Notes: generated by a model from the sequence alone, not told the origin. Positions 31,788 through 46,516 are shown, counted from the first letter of the stretch. The stretch is DNA of 64,000 nt from Comamonadaceae bacterium (GCA_003599455.1 QZKF01000037.1:29967-93966); one strand, 5' to 3'. Numbers and translations are program-made.

Positions 31788-33254
31788 TCAGCGCGGCAGG
31801 TCGGAGAAGCCCATCAGGAACTCGTCCACCGAGCGCGCGGCCTGGCGGCCTTCGCGGATCGCCCAGACCACCAGGCTCTGGCCACGGCGCATGTCGCCGG
31901 CCGCGAACACCTTGGGCACGTTGGTGGCGTAGCCGCCGGTGAACTCGGTGCTGGCCCTGGCGTTGCCACGGCCGTCCTTGTCCACGCCGAAGCCGTCGAG
32001 GATGCTGGCGACCGGGTTCACGAAGCCCATGGCCAGCAGCACCAGGTCGGCCTTGTAGGTCTTTTCGGTGCCTGCAACCTCGACCAGTTTGCCGTCCTTC
32101 ATTTCGACGTGCACCGTCGTCAGGCCCGTGACCTTGCCCTTTTCGCCGATGAATTCCTTGGTGGAAATGGCGAACTCGCGCACGCAGCCTTCTTCGTGGC
32201 TGGAGCTGGTGCGCAGCTTGAGCGGCCAGTAGGGCCACACCAGGGGCTTGTTTTCCTCTTCGGGTGGCTGGGGCATGACCTCGAACTGGGTCACGCTGAC
32301 GGCGCCGTGGCGGTTGCTGGTGCCCACGCAGTCGCTGCCGGTGTCGCCGCCGCCGATCACGATCACGTGTTTGCCGTCGGCGCGCAGCTGGCCCTTGACC
32401 TTGTCGCCCGCGTTGACCTTGTTCTGCTGCGGCAGGAATTCCATCGCGAAGTGGATGCCGTCCAGGTCGCGGCCGGGCACCGGGAGGTCACGGCTCTGCT
32501 CTGCCCCGCCGGTGAGCAGCACGGCGTCGAAGTCCTTCTGCAACTGTTGGGGCGTGATGGTTTCCCTGGCCCAGTTGGTGACCTTGCTGTCCTTGGGCAG
32601 GCTGCCGATCATCACGCCGGTGCGGAACACCACGCCCTCGGCCTCCATCTGCGCGACGCGGCGGTCGATGTGGCTCTTCTCCATCTTGAAGTCGGGAATG
32701 CCGTAGCGCAGCAGGCCGCCCACGCGGTCGTTCTTCTCGAACAGGGTCACGTCGTGGCCGGCGCGTGCAAGCTGCTGCGCCGCGGCCATGCCGGCCGGGC
32801 CGGAACCCACCACGGCGACCTTCTTGCCGGTCTTGTGCCGCGGTGGCTGCGGCTGCACCCAGCCTTCGGCCCAGGCGCGGTCGATGATGGCGTGCTCGAT
32901 CGACTTGATGCCGACGGCGTCGTCGTTCACGTTGAGCGTGCAGGCGGCTTCGCAGGGCGCGGGGCAGATGCGGCCGGTGAACTCGGGGAAGTTGTTGGTG
33001 CTGTGCAGCACGGTGATCGCGTTCTTCCAGTCGCCCTGGTACACCAGGTCGTTGAAGTCCGGGATGATGTTGTTGACCGGGCAGCCGCTGTTGCAAAACG
33101 GCGTGCCGCAATCCATGCAGCGCGCGGCCTGCAGCTTGGCCTGCGGCTCATTGAGGCCGACCACGAATTCCTTGTAGTGCTTCACGCGCTCCGGCACGGG
33201 CTTGTAGCCCTCTTCCAGACGCTCGTATTCCATGAAGCCGGTGACTTTTCCCAT
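31788..33254 (-). CDS. gltD: Glutamate synthase (NADPH), small (beta) subunit
   Basis: GltD supplies electrons from NADPH to the large subunit for making glutamate from glutamine and 2-oxoglutarate. The 488-residue protein has the N-terminal cysteine clusters that bind [4Fe-4S] centres ([14 protein letters not shown] and [11 protein letters not shown]), a FAD Rossmann motif [19 protein letters not shown], and an NADPH motif [11 protein letters not shown]. The start is the ATG at 33254 ([13 protein letters not shown]). It lies 36 bp after gltB and ends before a strong terminator. Confidence 0.98.
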   Translation of the reverse strand: MGKVTGFMEYERLEEGYKPVPERVKHYKEFVVGLNEPQAKLQAARCMDCGTPFCNSGCPVNNIIPDFNDLVYQGDWKNAITVLHSTNNFPEFTGRICPAPCEAACTLNVNDDAVGIKSIEHAIIDRAWAEGWVQPQPPRHKTGKKVAVVGSGPAGMAAAQQLARAGHDVTLFEKNDRVGGLLRYGIPDFKMEKSHIDRRVAQMEAEGVVFRTGVMIGSLPKDSKVTNWARETITPQQLQKDFDAVLLTGGAEQSRDLPVPGRDLDGIHFAMEFLPQQNKVNAGDKVKGQLRADGKHVIVIGGGDTGSDCVGTSNRHGAVSVTQFEVMPQPPEEENKPLVWPYWPLKLRTSSSHEEGCVREFAISTKEFIGEKGKVTGLTTVHVEMKDGKLVEVAGTEKTYKADLVLLAMGFVNPVASILDGFGVDKDGRGNARASTEFTGGYATNVPKVFAAGDMRRGQSLVVWAIREGRQAARSVDEFLMGFSDLPR

Positions 33255-33290
33255 GATGCGTGTCCTTCGTTTGCGTTCGGTGCGGCGGGC

Positions 33291-38069
<4,779 letters not shown>

Positions 38070-38118
38070 GGCGCTTCCTTCTCGGTTCGGGGGGCGTGAA
38101 TGCAAAAACGGGAATGCG

Positions 38119-38147
38119 AGCATATTGCATTGCAACAACAATGCCAA
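38119..38147 (-). promoter_or_regulatory. Candidate sigma-70 promoter of gltBD with internal palindrome
   Basis: On the minus strand TTGGCA (38147-38142) and TATGCT (38124-38119) are separated by 17 bp, 50 bp upstream of the gltB ATG. The spacer includes the perfect palindrome TTGCATTGCAA (38125-38135), which could be an operator. The RAYT element begins only 11 bp upstream of the -35 box. Confidence 0.55.
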
Positions 38148-38158
38148 GCACATTAAAT

Positions 38159-38170
38159 GGGGTCAGATTC
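38159..38170 (+). repeat. Left 12-bp terminal repeat of the RAYT element
   Basis: GGGGTCAGATTC, the exact reverse complement of 38991-39002. I recall this string as common around RAYT transposase genes in proteobacteria. Confidence 0.75.
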
Positions 38171-38254
38171 TAATTTCACGCAGACGATTCGGTCATCAAT
38201 TTTATTGGGGACAGATCAATGGGGCGCTGGCGAAACACCCGGGATGGGTGCGCG

Positions 38255-38956
38255 TCAAGCCGTATCGCTGGGTCTAGACACAGGGCGGCCCGGTCGGGCG
38301 CGCGCGATCCGGCGGACCGTGCGCTTTTGCAGATCCGCCGCAAACGCCGCGTCGCCCAGGGCCCAGCCGTGCAGCGTCGCGTCGGTGATGGCGCCCTGCT
38401 GCTCCGCCGACAGACCGGCGCGCACCATTTCGGTGTACGCCGCCTCGCGGGCGAACGGCGTGTTGCCCAGACTCCAGTAGAGCGGATGTGGCGTGATGCG
38501 CCGGTCCTGCGTTTGTCCGATGTGGTGGCGATGGCTGGACCAGGGGTGGTTTTTCGGGTCCGCCACCATGCCGGCTCGCACCGGGTTCAGGTCCATGTAA
38601 ACCATGCAGGCCAGCAGATAGCGCTCGGTCTGGATCAGCGTGGACCTGTAGCGGCCCTCCCAGAGCGTGCCGGTCCGCTGGTAGCGGTCGTTGAAGTGGC
38701 GCACATAGCGCCGCCCCACCGCCTGCATCATCAGCGGCACACCCTCAGCCGTCTCGGGTGTGAGCAAGAGGTGGAAGTGGTTGTCCATGAGCACATAGGC
38801 GTTCATGGCCACCTGGTGCTTGCGTGCGCTCTCGCCCAGCAGGTCGAGCAGGAACTCACGGTCCGCGTCGCTCCTGACAATGTCCTGGCGGTTGTTGCCG
38901 CGCTGGATGATGTGATGGGGATAACCGGCAACGGTGAGGCGGGGCAAGCGGGCCAT
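38255..38956 (-). CDS. REP-associated tyrosine transposase (RAYT, Y1/IS200-like)
   Basis: This is a single-strand DNA transposase of the HUH/Y1 class. The 233-residue protein has the HUH pair H60/H62 in LMDNHFHLLL and the likely catalytic tyrosine Y120 in MVYMDLNPVRAGM. The N-terminus PRLTVAGYPHHIIQRGNNRQ and the segment GTLWEGRYRSTLIQ are characteristic of RAYTs. RAYTs are domesticated relatives of IS200 that act on palindromic REP sequences. The C-terminal 80 residues extend beyond the catalytic core. The ATG at 38956 is the natural start. No frameshift or stop interrupts it, so it could be functional. Confidence 0.92.
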   Translation of the reverse strand: MARLPRLTVAGYPHHIIQRGNNRQDIVRSDADREFLLDLLGESARKHQVAMNAYVLMDNHFHLLLTPETAEGVPLMMQAVGRRYVRHFNDRYQRTGTLWEGRYRSTLIQTERYLLACMVYMDLNPVRAGMVADPKNHPWSSHRHHIGQTQDRRITPHPLYWSLGNTPFAREAAYTEMVRAGLSAEQQGAITDATLHGWALGDAAFAADLQKRTVRRIARARPGRPVSRPSDTA

Positions 38957-38990
38957 GGTGCGGGGGGATTGAATGGAGTCTGATTGAATG

Positions 38991-39002
38991 GAATCTGACC
39001 CC
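38991..39002 (-). repeat. Right 12-bp terminal repeat of the RAYT element
   Basis: GAATCTGACCCC, inverted partner of the left repeat; a related GGAGTCTGATT sequence stands 15 bp further inside. The end is 16 bp from the stop codon of the MFS gene. Confidence 0.75.
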
Positions 39003-39018
39003 GATTATCCGGCTCCAG

Positions 39019-40233
39019 CTATGGCCTGGCGCGCCAGGCCGCCTGAAGCCGCCCCGCCAGCAGCAAGCCAAGCGCCGAGGAAACCCCGGTGACGATCCAG
39101 GTCCAGTGCCAGCCCCCGGCCAGCGTCGCCACCCAGGCCACCAGGGGCGGGCCGAGAAACTGGCCCAAAGCGGAAAACTGCTGCATCCAGCCGACGGTGG
39201 TGGACACCGTGTCGTCGTCGGGCGCCAGCTTGACCGCCAGGCCGAACAAGGTGCCCGGGATCAGGCCCCCCACCCCGGAAAACACCAACACCGCCAGGTA
39301 CTGCAAGACGGGGTGCCCCTGCGCGCCGAAGGCCACCCCAGCACCGGCACCCATGGCCCCGTATGCGAGCGCGAGCACGGTGCCCGGTCGCGCGCCGCGG
39401 GCGAGCCACCAGCCCGCACCGATGTTGCCGGCCATGTTGACGCCCGCCGCCACCGCACTGAGCAGGGCGACGGCCGCGCCCGTGTACCCCGCCTGGTGGT
39501 AGACGGTGGGCAGGAAACCCACCACGGCGAGCCATTGGCCGGAGTACAGGAAAAAGGCCAGGGCCACCCACCAGGGGCCCGGCGCGCGCAAGGTGCGCTT
39601 CAACCGGGGGCCGAGCTGCGTGGCGGCCGGGCGCGCTGCGAGGCCGGACGGCAGGGCCTGGGCATCCGGTGTCACCCATCGGCTCAGGCCGACCGCAGCG
39701 AGCAGCGACAACAAGGCCAGCAGCAACCAGGCCCAGCGCCAGCCCACCGCCGACAGCAGCGGCACACCGAGCAACAAGGCCAGCGCCGTGCCCAGCGGCA
39801 TGTAGGCACCCCACCAGCCCAGCGAACGGGCAAGCGTGGGTGCGTGCTGCACGCGTTGACGCAGCAGCCCGGGCGCCGGCAACACCGCCAGCAGGAATCC
39901 CATTCCCTCGAGCACACGCGTGGCCAGAAGCATGGTCACATGGGGTGCCAGCGCGCCCAGAGCGCTGCCCGCGGCCAACAGACACAGCCCGGCCAGCATG
40001 ACGCGGCGCGGACCGAGCCGATCGGCCATGAGGCCCACCAGCAGACCCAGCGTCATGCCCGCGAGTTGCACCAGTGACAGCAGAAAGCCGGCCTGCACGA
40101 GGCTCAGGCCAAGACTCTCGCGCAACACCGGGATGGCCACGGGCAGCTTGCCCACGTGCAGCGCACACGTGACACCCACGGCCACCACCAGCGCGGCCAG
40201 GCGGCGCGGGTCGGGCGGGGTCGCCGGGGTCAC
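39019..40233 (-). CDS. MFS transporter (CynX/NimT-like)
   Basis: This is a 404-residue major facilitator with about 12 membrane helices. The loop motif [14 protein letters not shown] between helices 2 and 3 is the MFS signature A; layout and hydrophobic profile resemble CynX/NimT-type transporters. The substrate cannot be deduced. The start is a GTG at 40233 that overlaps the dgt stop codon by 4 bp (GTGA), so translation is coupled to dgt and the gene is the last of the pil-aro-dgt series. Downstream lies the RAYT element rather than a terminator. Confidence 0.88.
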   Translation of the reverse strand: MTPATPPDPRRLAALVVAVGVTCALHVGKLPVAIPVLRESLGLSLVQAGFLLSLVQLAGMTLGLLVGLMADRLGPRRVMLAGLCLLAAGSALGALAPHVTMLLATRVLEGMGFLLAVLPAPGLLRQRVQHAPTLARSLGWWGAYMPLGTALALLLGVPLLSAVGWRWAWLLLALLSLLAAVGLSRWVTPDAQALPSGLAARPAATQLGPRLKRTLRAPGPWWVALAFFLYSGQWLAVVGFLPTVYHQAGYTGAAVALLSAVAAGVNMAGNIGAGWWLARGARPGTVLALAYGAMGAGAGVAFGAQGHPVLQYLAVLVFSGVGGLIPGTLFGLAVKLAPDDDTVSTTVGWMQQFSALGQFLGPPLVAWVATLAGGWHWTWIVTGVSSALGLLLAGRLQAAWRARP

Positions 40234-41423
40234 GGGAACAGCACCGCGCCGAACAGGCGCTCGTGCTCCCGGATCGCGAAGCGGTCGGTCATGCCGGCAA
40301 TGTAGTCGGCCACCGCGCGGGCGGTGTCTCGCCGGCGCCCATGCGCTTCGGGCAACTCTTCGGGCGAATGCAGGTAGCGCTCGAACAGGTCGGCCACCAC
40401 GCGACGGGCCCGGTCTGTGGTCTCCATCACCTGCGGATGGCGGTACAGGTTGCGAAACAGGAAGGTCTTCAGGACCTGCGAACGCTCGCGCATTGCATCC
40501 GAAAAGGCGACCAGTGGCGGGCTGTTGCGCACCGCGTCGGCGCTGTCCACACCCGCCACGTGCAGGCGCGAGCGCGTGGTGTCGATCACGTCGTAGACCT
40601 GATCGCTGAGCATGAGCCGGATAGACTCGAACAGCAGGCGTCGCCCGTTGAGCCGCGGATATGCGTCGAGCGCCGTGCGGCGGTAGTGGTCGAACAGTTC
40701 GACTTCTCCCAGTTGCTCGATCGTGAGCAGACCCGAGCGCACGCCGTCGTCGATGTCGTGTGCGTTGTAGGCGATCTCATCGGCCAGGTTGCACAGCTGG
40801 GCCTCCAGCGAGGGAGAACCCTCGTTCAGGAAACGGGCCGCCACGCCGCCAGGTTCCCGCTGCTCCAGCCGCAAGGCATTGGCCCTGGAGCAGTGTTTGA
40901 GGATGCCCTCACGGGTCTCGAAACACAGGTTCAGGCCGTCGAACGCCGGGTAGCGCTCTTCCAGTTCGTCGACCACACGCAGGCTCTGCAGGTTGTGCTC
41001 GAAACCCCAGCTGTCGCCGTCGCCGGGCGTGGTCTGCGCCGACAGGGCCTTGAGGCAGGCGTTGAGCGCGTCCTGCCCTGCGTGGCCAAAAGGCGTATGG
41101 CCGAGGTCGTGCGCCAGGGCGATCGCCTCCACCAGGTCCTCGTTGAGCTGCAGGGAGCGCGCGATGCTGCGCCCGAGCTGCGCGACCTCCAGCGAATGCG
41201 TCAGGCGCGTGCGGAACAGGTCGCCCTCGTGGTTCAGGAACACCTGGGTCTTGTAGACCAGGCGCCGGAAAGCGGTGGAGTGGATCACGCGGTCCCTGTC
41301 GCGCTGGAACGCCGTGCGGGTCGGCGCCTCGGCCTCGGGATGGCGCCGACCCCGGCTGCGCGCGGGGTCGCTGGCAAAAGGCGCGAGAGGCCCCGCCGGC
41401 AAAGGAAGCACTGGCTGTGTCAT
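40230..41423 (-). CDS. dgt: Deoxyguanosinetriphosphate triphosphohydrolase-like protein
   Basis: Dgt-type HD-domain enzymes hydrolyse dNTPs to deoxynucleoside and triphosphate. The 397-residue protein has the HD motif: H76 in [10 protein letters not shown] and H105/D106 in [12 protein letters not shown], plus [20 protein letters not shown] with the distal aspartate. The N-terminal 45 residues are Arg-rich and variable. The ATG at 41423 overlaps the aroB stop by 4 bp. The length fits the dGTPase-like type-2 group, in which substrate preference is not fixed. Confidence 0.94.
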   Translation of the reverse strand: MTQPVLPLPAGPLAPFASDPARSRGRRHPEAEAPTRTAFQRDRDRVIHSTAFRRLVYKTQVFLNHEGDLFRTRLTHSLEVAQLGRSIARSLQLNEDLVEAIALAHDLGHTPFGHAGQDALNACLKALSAQTTPGDGDSWGFEHNLQSLRVVDELEERYPAFDGLNLCFETREGILKHCSRANALRLEQREPGGVAARFLNEGSPSLEAQLCNLADEIAYNAHDIDDGVRSGLLTIEQLGEVELFDHYRRTALDAYPRLNGRRLLFESIRLMLSDQVYDVIDTTRSRLHVAGVDSADAVRNSPPLVAFSDAMRERSQVLKTFLFRNLYRHPQVMETTDRARRVVADLFERYLHSPEELPEAHGRRRDTARAVADYIAGMTDRFAIREHERLFGAVLFP

Positions 41424-42544
41424 CCCGCCTGGCAACTGGTTTCGATCACGCGGCGCACCACATCGTCGGGCGCGCTGCGCATCGAGGCGTGGCCGGGGGT
41501 GTCGATCACCACGAACCTGATCGCCCCGGCTTCGGACTTCTTGTCCACGCGCATGAGTGCAAGGTAGCGGCCCACGTTGTCGCCGGCATCCAGCACCGGA
41601 GCAACCGTGGGCAGGCCTGCGCGGTGCACCAGTTGTGTCAGACGCTCCACAAAGGACTTTTCCACCAGGCCCAGGGCGGCCGACAGCCGCGCGGCCATGA
41701 CCATGCCGCAGCCCACCGCCTCGCCATGCAGCCAGGCGCCATAGCCCATGCCTGCCTCGATCGCATGGCCGAAGGTGTGGCCGAAGTTCAGGATCGCGCG
41801 CATGCCGGACTCCCGCTCGTCCTGGCCCACCACCCAGGCCTTGATTTCGCAACTGCGGCGCACAGCGAAGGCCAGCGCCTTCGGGTCGCGCGCGATCAAG
41901 GGGTCCATGTTGGTTTCGATCCAGTCCAGAAACGCCATGTCGGCGATCGGCCCGTACTTGATGACCTCGGCCAGACCGGCGCTGAGTTCGCGCGCAGGCA
42001 AGGTCCTGAGCACATCGAGATCGCACAGCACACGCTGAGGCTGGTAGAAGGCGCCGATCATGTTCTTGCCCAGCGGATGGTTGATCGCGGTCTTGCCACC
42101 CACCGACGAATCCACTTGCGCGAGCAAGGTGGTGGGCACCTGTACAAAGGGCACGCCGCGCATGTAGCTGGCGGCCGCAAATCCGGTCATGTCGCCCACC
42201 ACGCCACCGCCCAGAGCGAACAGCACGGTCTTGCGGTCACAGCCGTGAGACAGCAGGGCATCGAAGATGAGGTTGAGCGATTCCCAGGTCTTGTACGACT
42301 CGCCGTCGGGCAAGGAGACCGTGTGGATCGTCGGATATAGCCCCGCCAGCGCCAGCGCCAACCGGTCACGGTAGAGCGGCGCCACCGTGTCGTTGGTGAC
42401 GATCATCGCGGCGGCGGCGGCAGGCAGGCCTGCATAACTGCCGGGAGCATCCAGCGTGCCTGCCCCGATCACGATGCCGTAGCTGCGATCGCCAAGTTCG
42501 ATGTCGACCCGTTCGATGGGGGAATCCGGTTTCTGTGTCGTCAT
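41420..42544 (-). CDS. aroB: 3-dehydroquinate synthase
   Basis: AroB converts DAHP to 3-dehydroquinate with NAD and a divalent metal. The 374-residue protein has [19 protein letters not shown] (nucleotide loop), [17 protein letters not shown], and the metal-ligand region with [15 protein letters not shown] and the [10 protein letters not shown] histidine. The ATG at 42544 is preferred to a GTG two codons upstream. It lies 46 bp after aroK, the usual aroKB order, and overlaps dgt by ATGA. Confidence 0.98.
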   Translation of the reverse strand: MTTQKPDSPIERVDIELGDRSYGIVIGAGTLDAPGSYAGLPAAAAAMIVTNDTVAPLYRDRLALALAGLYPTIHTVSLPDGESYKTWESLNLIFDALLSHGCDRKTVLFALGGGVVGDMTGFAAASYMRGVPFVQVPTTLLAQVDSSVGGKTAINHPLGKNMIGAFYQPQRVLCDLDVLRTLPARELSAGLAEVIKYGPIADMAFLDWIETNMDPLIARDPKALAFAVRRSCEIKAWVVGQDERESGMRAILNFGHTFGHAIEAGMGYGAWLHGEAVGCGMVMAARLSAALGLVEKSFVERLTQLVHRAGLPTVAPVLDAGDNVGRYLALMRVDKKSEAGAIRFVVIDTPGHASMRSAPDDVVRRVIETSCQAG

Positions 42545-42590
42545 GGACACCGAGTTTATGCCGTGTCCACCCGGCGCCTGCGCTCAGGTC

Positions 42591-43154
42591 TCAGCGCTGG
42601 GCAGGGTCGGGGCCGGACTTTCGAGGCGCCGGCGTCATGCCGCCGAGCTCAAGTTGCATCACGATCATGTTGACCAGCGTTGCCACCGAGGGCCGACCGG
42701 TTTCGATGACGAAATGCGCCACCTCGCGGTACAGGGGGTCGCGCACGTCGAACAGGTCACGCAAACGCTGCAGTGGATCCTCCACCTGCAACAGCGGCCG
42801 ATTTCGGTCGTGTCGCAGTCGGCGAAACACCTCTTCCGGCGTGGACTTCAGGTAGAACACCGTGCCGCGGTCGCGCAGGTGGCGTCTGTTTTCAGACCGC
42901 AGCACCGCACCTCCCCCTGTGGACACGACAGAGGCCGCGCCGCCTGTCAGTTCATCAATGACCGCCACTTCAAGGTCACGAAAGCGCTCTTCGCCTTCCC
43001 GCTCGAAGAACTCACGGATCGAGCAGCCCAGACGCTGCTCGATGACGTGGTCGGAGTCAAAAAAGGGGAGGGAGAGGCGCCGGGCGAGCTGCCGCCCTAC
43101 GGTGGACTTGCCGGACCCCGGCAAGCCGATCAGGAAACTGGATGCGACGCTCAA
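42591..43154 (-). CDS. aroK: Shikimate kinase
   Basis: AroK phosphorylates shikimate. The 187-residue P-loop kinase has Walker A GLPGSGKST at residues 10-18, the shikimate-binding FDSDHVIEQRLGCSI segment, and VVSTGGGAVLRSENR. No ATG is available near the conserved N-terminus; the start is a TTG overlapping the pilQ stop codon as TTGA, so initiation is probably by coupling to pilQ. The family's usual N-terminus ('...FLIGxxGxGKST') supports this start. Confidence 0.96.
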   Translation of the reverse strand: MSVASSFLIGLPGSGKSTVGRQLARRLSLPFFDSDHVIEQRLGCSIREFFEREGEERFRDLEVAVIDELTGGAASVVSTGGGAVLRSENRRHLRDRGTVFYLKSTPEEVFRRLRHDRNRPLLQVEDPLQRLRDLFDVRDPLYREVAHFVIETGRPSVATLVNMIVMQLELGGMTPAPRKSGPDPAQR

Positions 43155-45277
43155 TTGATCGCCGCGCGCCCCAGAACACGAGGTGTGATGAAGATCAGCA
43201 GTTCCGACTTGTTCGCGATGCGGTTGCGCGACTTGAACAGATTGCCCACGCCGGGCAGGTCGCCCAACAAGGGAACCTTGTTGACCTCGTCTCGCTCGGT
43301 TTGTTCAAAAATGCCACCAATCACCACCGTCCCGCCGTTCTCCACCAGCACCTGGGTTTGCACGTGCTTGGTGTTGATGGCGATACCGTCGGGCGTCGAC
43401 TCACCACGGCTGTCCTTGTTGATGTCCAGATCCAGAATGATGTTGCCTTCGGGCGTGATCTGGGGCGTCACCTCCAGCTTCAGGTTGGCCTTGCGGAAAG
43501 CAATGGCCGTCGCACCACTGGAGGTGGCCGTCTGGTAAGGAAACTCGGTACCTTGCTCGATCAAGGCCTTGACCTGATCGGCCGTCACAACACGGGGGCT
43601 GGACACGATGCGACCCTTGCCATCCGACTCCAGCGCAGAGATCTCAAGACTCAGGAAGCGCGAGGCGTTGGGGCTGAAGAGCGACAGGGCATAAGAGGCT
43701 GCTTGCGCAGTGCTCGGGTTGGCCGGCAGGTTCACGAACGGGGCCGAGGTCAATGTGGGTCCGGTCGTCACCGCGCCGTAGTTGGAACCGAAGTTGCCCT
43801 GGACCTGGTTGCCGTTGACAGAACCTACATTGAAACCACGCACCCCGCCACCCAGACGAACACCCAGCGACTTGCCGAAGGTGTCATCAGCCTCGACGAT
43901 CCGGGCTTCGATCATCACTTGCCGGATGGGTATGTCGAGCTTGCCGATCAGGTCCTGCACCTGCTCCAGACGGGACGGGATGTCGGTGACGAACAACTGG
44001 TTGGTGCGTGGCTCGGAAATCACGCTGCCACGACTCGACAGGATGCGGGCATTGCTGCCCCCAGCCCCACTCCCGCCGCCAGAGCCCGTGGCCACCAGCT
44101 GAGCCGCAATGTCGGCCGCCTTTGCATAGTTCATCTGGAACCCTTGCGTCCTGAGGGTCTCCAGACTCTCGATGGACACTTTGGACTCGAGCTCCTGCTT
44201 CTCCCGCGCGGAGATCTCGTCCTTGGGTGCGATCCAGAGCACATTGCCGGACTTGCGCATGCCCAGACCCTTGGCTTGCAGGATGATGTCCAGCGCTTGG
44301 TCCCAGGGCACGTCCTTGAGACGCAAGGTCACGGAACCTGTCACGGAGTCCGATGTCACGATGTTGAAATTCGTGAAGTCCGCGATCACCTGCAACAGGG
44401 AACGCACTTCAATATTCTGGAAGTTCAGCGAAAGCTTTTCGCCGTTGTAACCGGGCCCTTGCGTGAGCTTGGACGCGTCAATCTTCTGTTCGCGCACCTC
44501 AAGAACGAACTGGTTGTCGCTCTGATAGGCCGAATGCTCCCAGTTGCCTCGGGGCGAGACAACCATGCGCACGCGGTCGCCAGTCTGAGAGGTGGTCACG
44601 CTCTGGACGGGTGTACCGAAATCGCTGACATCGAGGCGCCTGCGCAACCCTTCCGGGAGCGATGTCTTGAGGAATTCGACCACCAGGTTCTGCCCCTGCT
44701 GGCGAATGTCCACACCAACCTGGTTGTTGGCAAGCTCGACCACCACGCGACCCGCATTGCCCACCCCACGGCGGAAGTCGATGTCGCGCAAGGCGGTGAC
44801 GTCGCGGTTGCGGTTTTCGGCAAATGCAGCCGGGGCCGTGGTCGGCGCCGTGACCGGTTGAGCACGTTCCAACACCACCACCAGGGACTTGCCGTCGATC
44901 TTCGCCTCGTAGGCGGCGGCCTGTTTCAGGTTGATGACCACGCGAGTCCGGTCACCCGCCTGCACAACGTTCGCCGAGCGCAGATTGCCTTCATTGATTT
45001 CCACTGCGTTGCGACCAATCGCATTGGCCACACCCGGAAAATCCAGCGCGATGCGGGCAGGCGCCTGGATCGTGAACCCCGTGGGAATGGCCGTCAGCGG
45101 CTCCGAGGTGTTGATGCGAATCACCTCCACACCACCCTGGACTCCACCGGTGATGGACTGGATCGCGTTTTGGGCCTGCGCCCACACCGATGTCAAAGCC
45201 ATGCACGCGAATATGGCTCCTCTGAGCACCCCCCGCTCCACGGCTGCGAATCCCGTTGCCTTGTTTGGCTTGTTCAT
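43151..45277 (-). CDS. pilQ: Type IV pilus secretin PilQ
   Basis: PilQ forms the outer-membrane gate through which the pilus passes. The 708-residue protein has an export signal (GAIFACMALTSVWAQAQ). It has two AMIN domains, at about 35-140 and 160-260, which bind peptidoglycan, a secretin/TonB short N domain near 300-345, an N1-like domain, and the C-terminal secretin domain with VPLLGDLPGVGNLFKSR. A Gly/Ser-rich stretch (SGGGSGAGGSN) lies in a domain-linking loop. It overlaps pilP by 4 bp and aroK by its stop. Confidence 0.97.
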   Translation of the reverse strand: MNKPNKATGFAAVERGVLRGAIFACMALTSVWAQAQNAIQSITGGVQGGVEVIRINTSEPLTAIPTGFTIQAPARIALDFPGVANAIGRNAVEINEGNLRSANVVQAGDRTRVVINLKQAAAYEAKIDGKSLVVVLERAQPVTAPTTAPAAFAENRNRDVTALRDIDFRRGVGNAGRVVVELANNQVGVDIRQQGQNLVVEFLKTSLPEGLRRRLDVSDFGTPVQSVTTSQTGDRVRMVVSPRGNWEHSAYQSDNQFVLEVREQKIDASKLTQGPGYNGEKLSLNFQNIEVRSLLQVIADFTNFNIVTSDSVTGSVTLRLKDVPWDQALDIILQAKGLGMRKSGNVLWIAPKDEISAREKQELESKVSIESLETLRTQGFQMNYAKAADIAAQLVATGSGGGSGAGGSNARILSSRGSVISEPRTNQLFVTDIPSRLEQVQDLIGKLDIPIRQVMIEARIVEADDTFGKSLGVRLGGGVRGFNVGSVNGNQVQGNFGSNYGAVTTGPTLTSAPFVNLPANPSTAQAASYALSLFSPNASRFLSLEISALESDGKGRIVSSPRVVTADQVKALIEQGTEFPYQTATSSGATAIAFRKANLKLEVTPQITPEGNIILDLDINKDSRGESTPDGIAINTKHVQTQVLVENGGTVVIGGIFEQTERDEVNKVPLLGDLPGVGNLFKSRNRIANKSELLIFITPRVLGRAAIN

Positions 45278-45825
45278 TTAGAAGCGTCCTCTTGTAACTG
45301 CAGCGCCGCAGCGCGCTCGGTCCATTCCCCAGCAGAATCCTGCACGATCTCGCGCATCACCACCTCGGTCTCGGTAATCCGGGTGACACGTCCAAAGTTT
45401 TGACCCAGATAGTTGCCGGGCCTGACCTGGTACAACAGCTTGTCAACCTTGACCAACGCCACCAGTTGGCCTTCGCGGTTCAAACTGCCCACCATGGACA
45501 TGGTGTCCAGCGGATAGGCCTCCAACGGTTGCTTGCGCCGATTGAGCTCGGGCTCTATCAACGCCGCATTGGCGACAGGCGCCACCTGGCTACCTCGCAA
45601 CACGCTCGCAAGCTTCTCCGTGCTGAATGGCGGCGTGAGCCGCTCGCCGCCATAGGCTTGTGGAACAAACCTGGTCGGCTCCGGAATGGGCTGGACGGAG
45701 GGTTTTATCGAATTGCGCTCACTCAGCATCCAAGCCTGCAATTCGTCCTGCCCCGAAGAAGTGCAAGCAGCCAAAGCCAACGTCAATACCAAGCAGGCGC
45801 CCAGCGGTTTCCTACGGTAGTGCAT
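45274..45825 (-). CDS. pilP: Type IV pilus inner-membrane lipoprotein PilP
   Basis: PilP is a lipoprotein linking the PilMNO platform to the secretin PilQ. The product of 183 residues has a lipobox ending LALAAC. A flexible Pro-rich stretch and the beta-sandwich PilP domain follow, recognisable from PLEAYPLDTMSMVGSL and YQVRPGNYLGQNFGRV. The ATG at 45825 shares a base with the pilO stop (TGATG); a GTG one codon upstream is an alternative. Its end overlaps pilQ by ATGA. Confidence 0.95.
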   Translation of the reverse strand: MHYRRKPLGACLVLTLALAACTSSGQDELQAWMLSERNSIKPSVQPIPEPTRFVPQAYGGERLTPPFSTEKLASVLRGSQVAPVANAALIEPELNRRKQPLEAYPLDTMSMVGSLNREGQLVALVKVDKLLYQVRPGNYLGQNFGRVTRITETEVVMREIVQDSAGEWTERAAALQLQEDASK

Positions 45826-46499
45826 CACTTCTTGGCTCCCTGTGCCGCCTTCTGTTGCGCAGCGACCTCTTCCTGATCAAGGTACCGGAAGGTCTTGGCG
45901 GTGCAATCCATCGTCAGAACGCCGTCGCGCCCCCTCACTGGCGTCAAGCTGAGGTTGTTGAGCGTGACGATGCGCGAGAGGTTGGCAATGTCGGCCGCGA
46001 ACAAGCCTATATCGTGATACGTACCCGTCACGCGAACGGCGATCGGCAACTCTGCGTAGTATTCCTTCACGCTCACTTGGCCCGGGCGAAACAGTTCGAA
46101 CTGCAGACTGCGCCCCAGGCCAGCCTGGTTGATGTCGGACAACAGCGCATCCATCTCGGCCTTGCTGGGCAGCTGCTTTTCCAGCTGGGTCACATACTGT
46201 TGCACCTGCTCCAACTGCTTTCGCAGTGCGTCCAGATTAACCGCTTGTACCAGCTTCTTGCGATAGTCTTCCCGAAGCTGCTCCTCGCGAACCTTTTCCG
46301 CGATCAGTTCTTCGTCCGAGGCCTTCAACCATGCAAACCACAAGCCTGCGATCACCGCCACGCAGACCGCTACAAACAGCAAATTGCGAGGCAACCCCGG
46401 CCACTGGGACGGGTCGTTGGGATCAAGCCCGGAGAATTGCGACTTGAGTTTTTCCTGGATTCCCTTGAAATCCACGTTGATTTTGGGTGCTTGGGCCAT
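45825..46499 (-). CDS. pilO: Type IV pilus assembly protein PilO
   Basis: PilO pairs with PilN in the periplasmic part of the pilus alignment complex. The 224-residue protein has a cytoplasmic N-terminal stretch, one membrane helix (LLFVAVCVAVIAGLWFAWL), a coiled-coil region (about 75-120) and a ferredoxin-like domain. It follows pilN with a 17-bp gap and couples to pilP. The identity comes mostly from topology and its position in pilMNOPQ, since PilO sequences vary. Confidence 0.94.
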   Translation of the reverse strand: MAQAPKINVDFKGIQEKLKSQFSGLDPNDPSQWPGLPRNLLFVAVCVAVIAGLWFAWLKASDEELIAEKVREEQLREDYRKKLVQAVNLDALRKQLEQVQQYVTQLEKQLPSKAEMDALLSDINQAGLGRSLQFELFRPGQVSVKEYYAELPIAVRVTGTYHDIGLFAADIANLSRIVTLNNLSLTPVRGRDGVLTMDCTAKTFRYLDQEEVAAQQKAAQGAKK

Positions 46500-46516
46500 G
46501 TCGTGCGATCCCTTGG

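Larger units (their letters stand above)
38159..39002 (-). mobile_element. RAYT element: transposase gene bounded by GGGGTCAGATTC inverted repeats
   Basis: A transposase gene is flanked by a perfect 12-bp inverted repeat: GGGGTCAGATTC at 38159-38170 and GAATCTGACCCC at 38991-39002. Near each end are degenerate extra copies: TGGGGACAGATC at about 38208-38219, and GGAGTCTGATTGAATGG close to 38976. There is also a short CACCCGGGATGGGTG hairpin at 38236-38250. No target-site duplication is visible, which fits the single-strand IS200/RAYT mechanism. The element fills the space between the MFS transporter gene and the gltB promoter. Confidence 0.75.

Noticed and set aside
39019..40233. MFS gene as horizontally acquired cargo of the RAYT element
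   Set aside because: It lies outside the inverted repeats and is coupled to dgt by a GTGA overlap, so it belongs to the aro-dgt operon.
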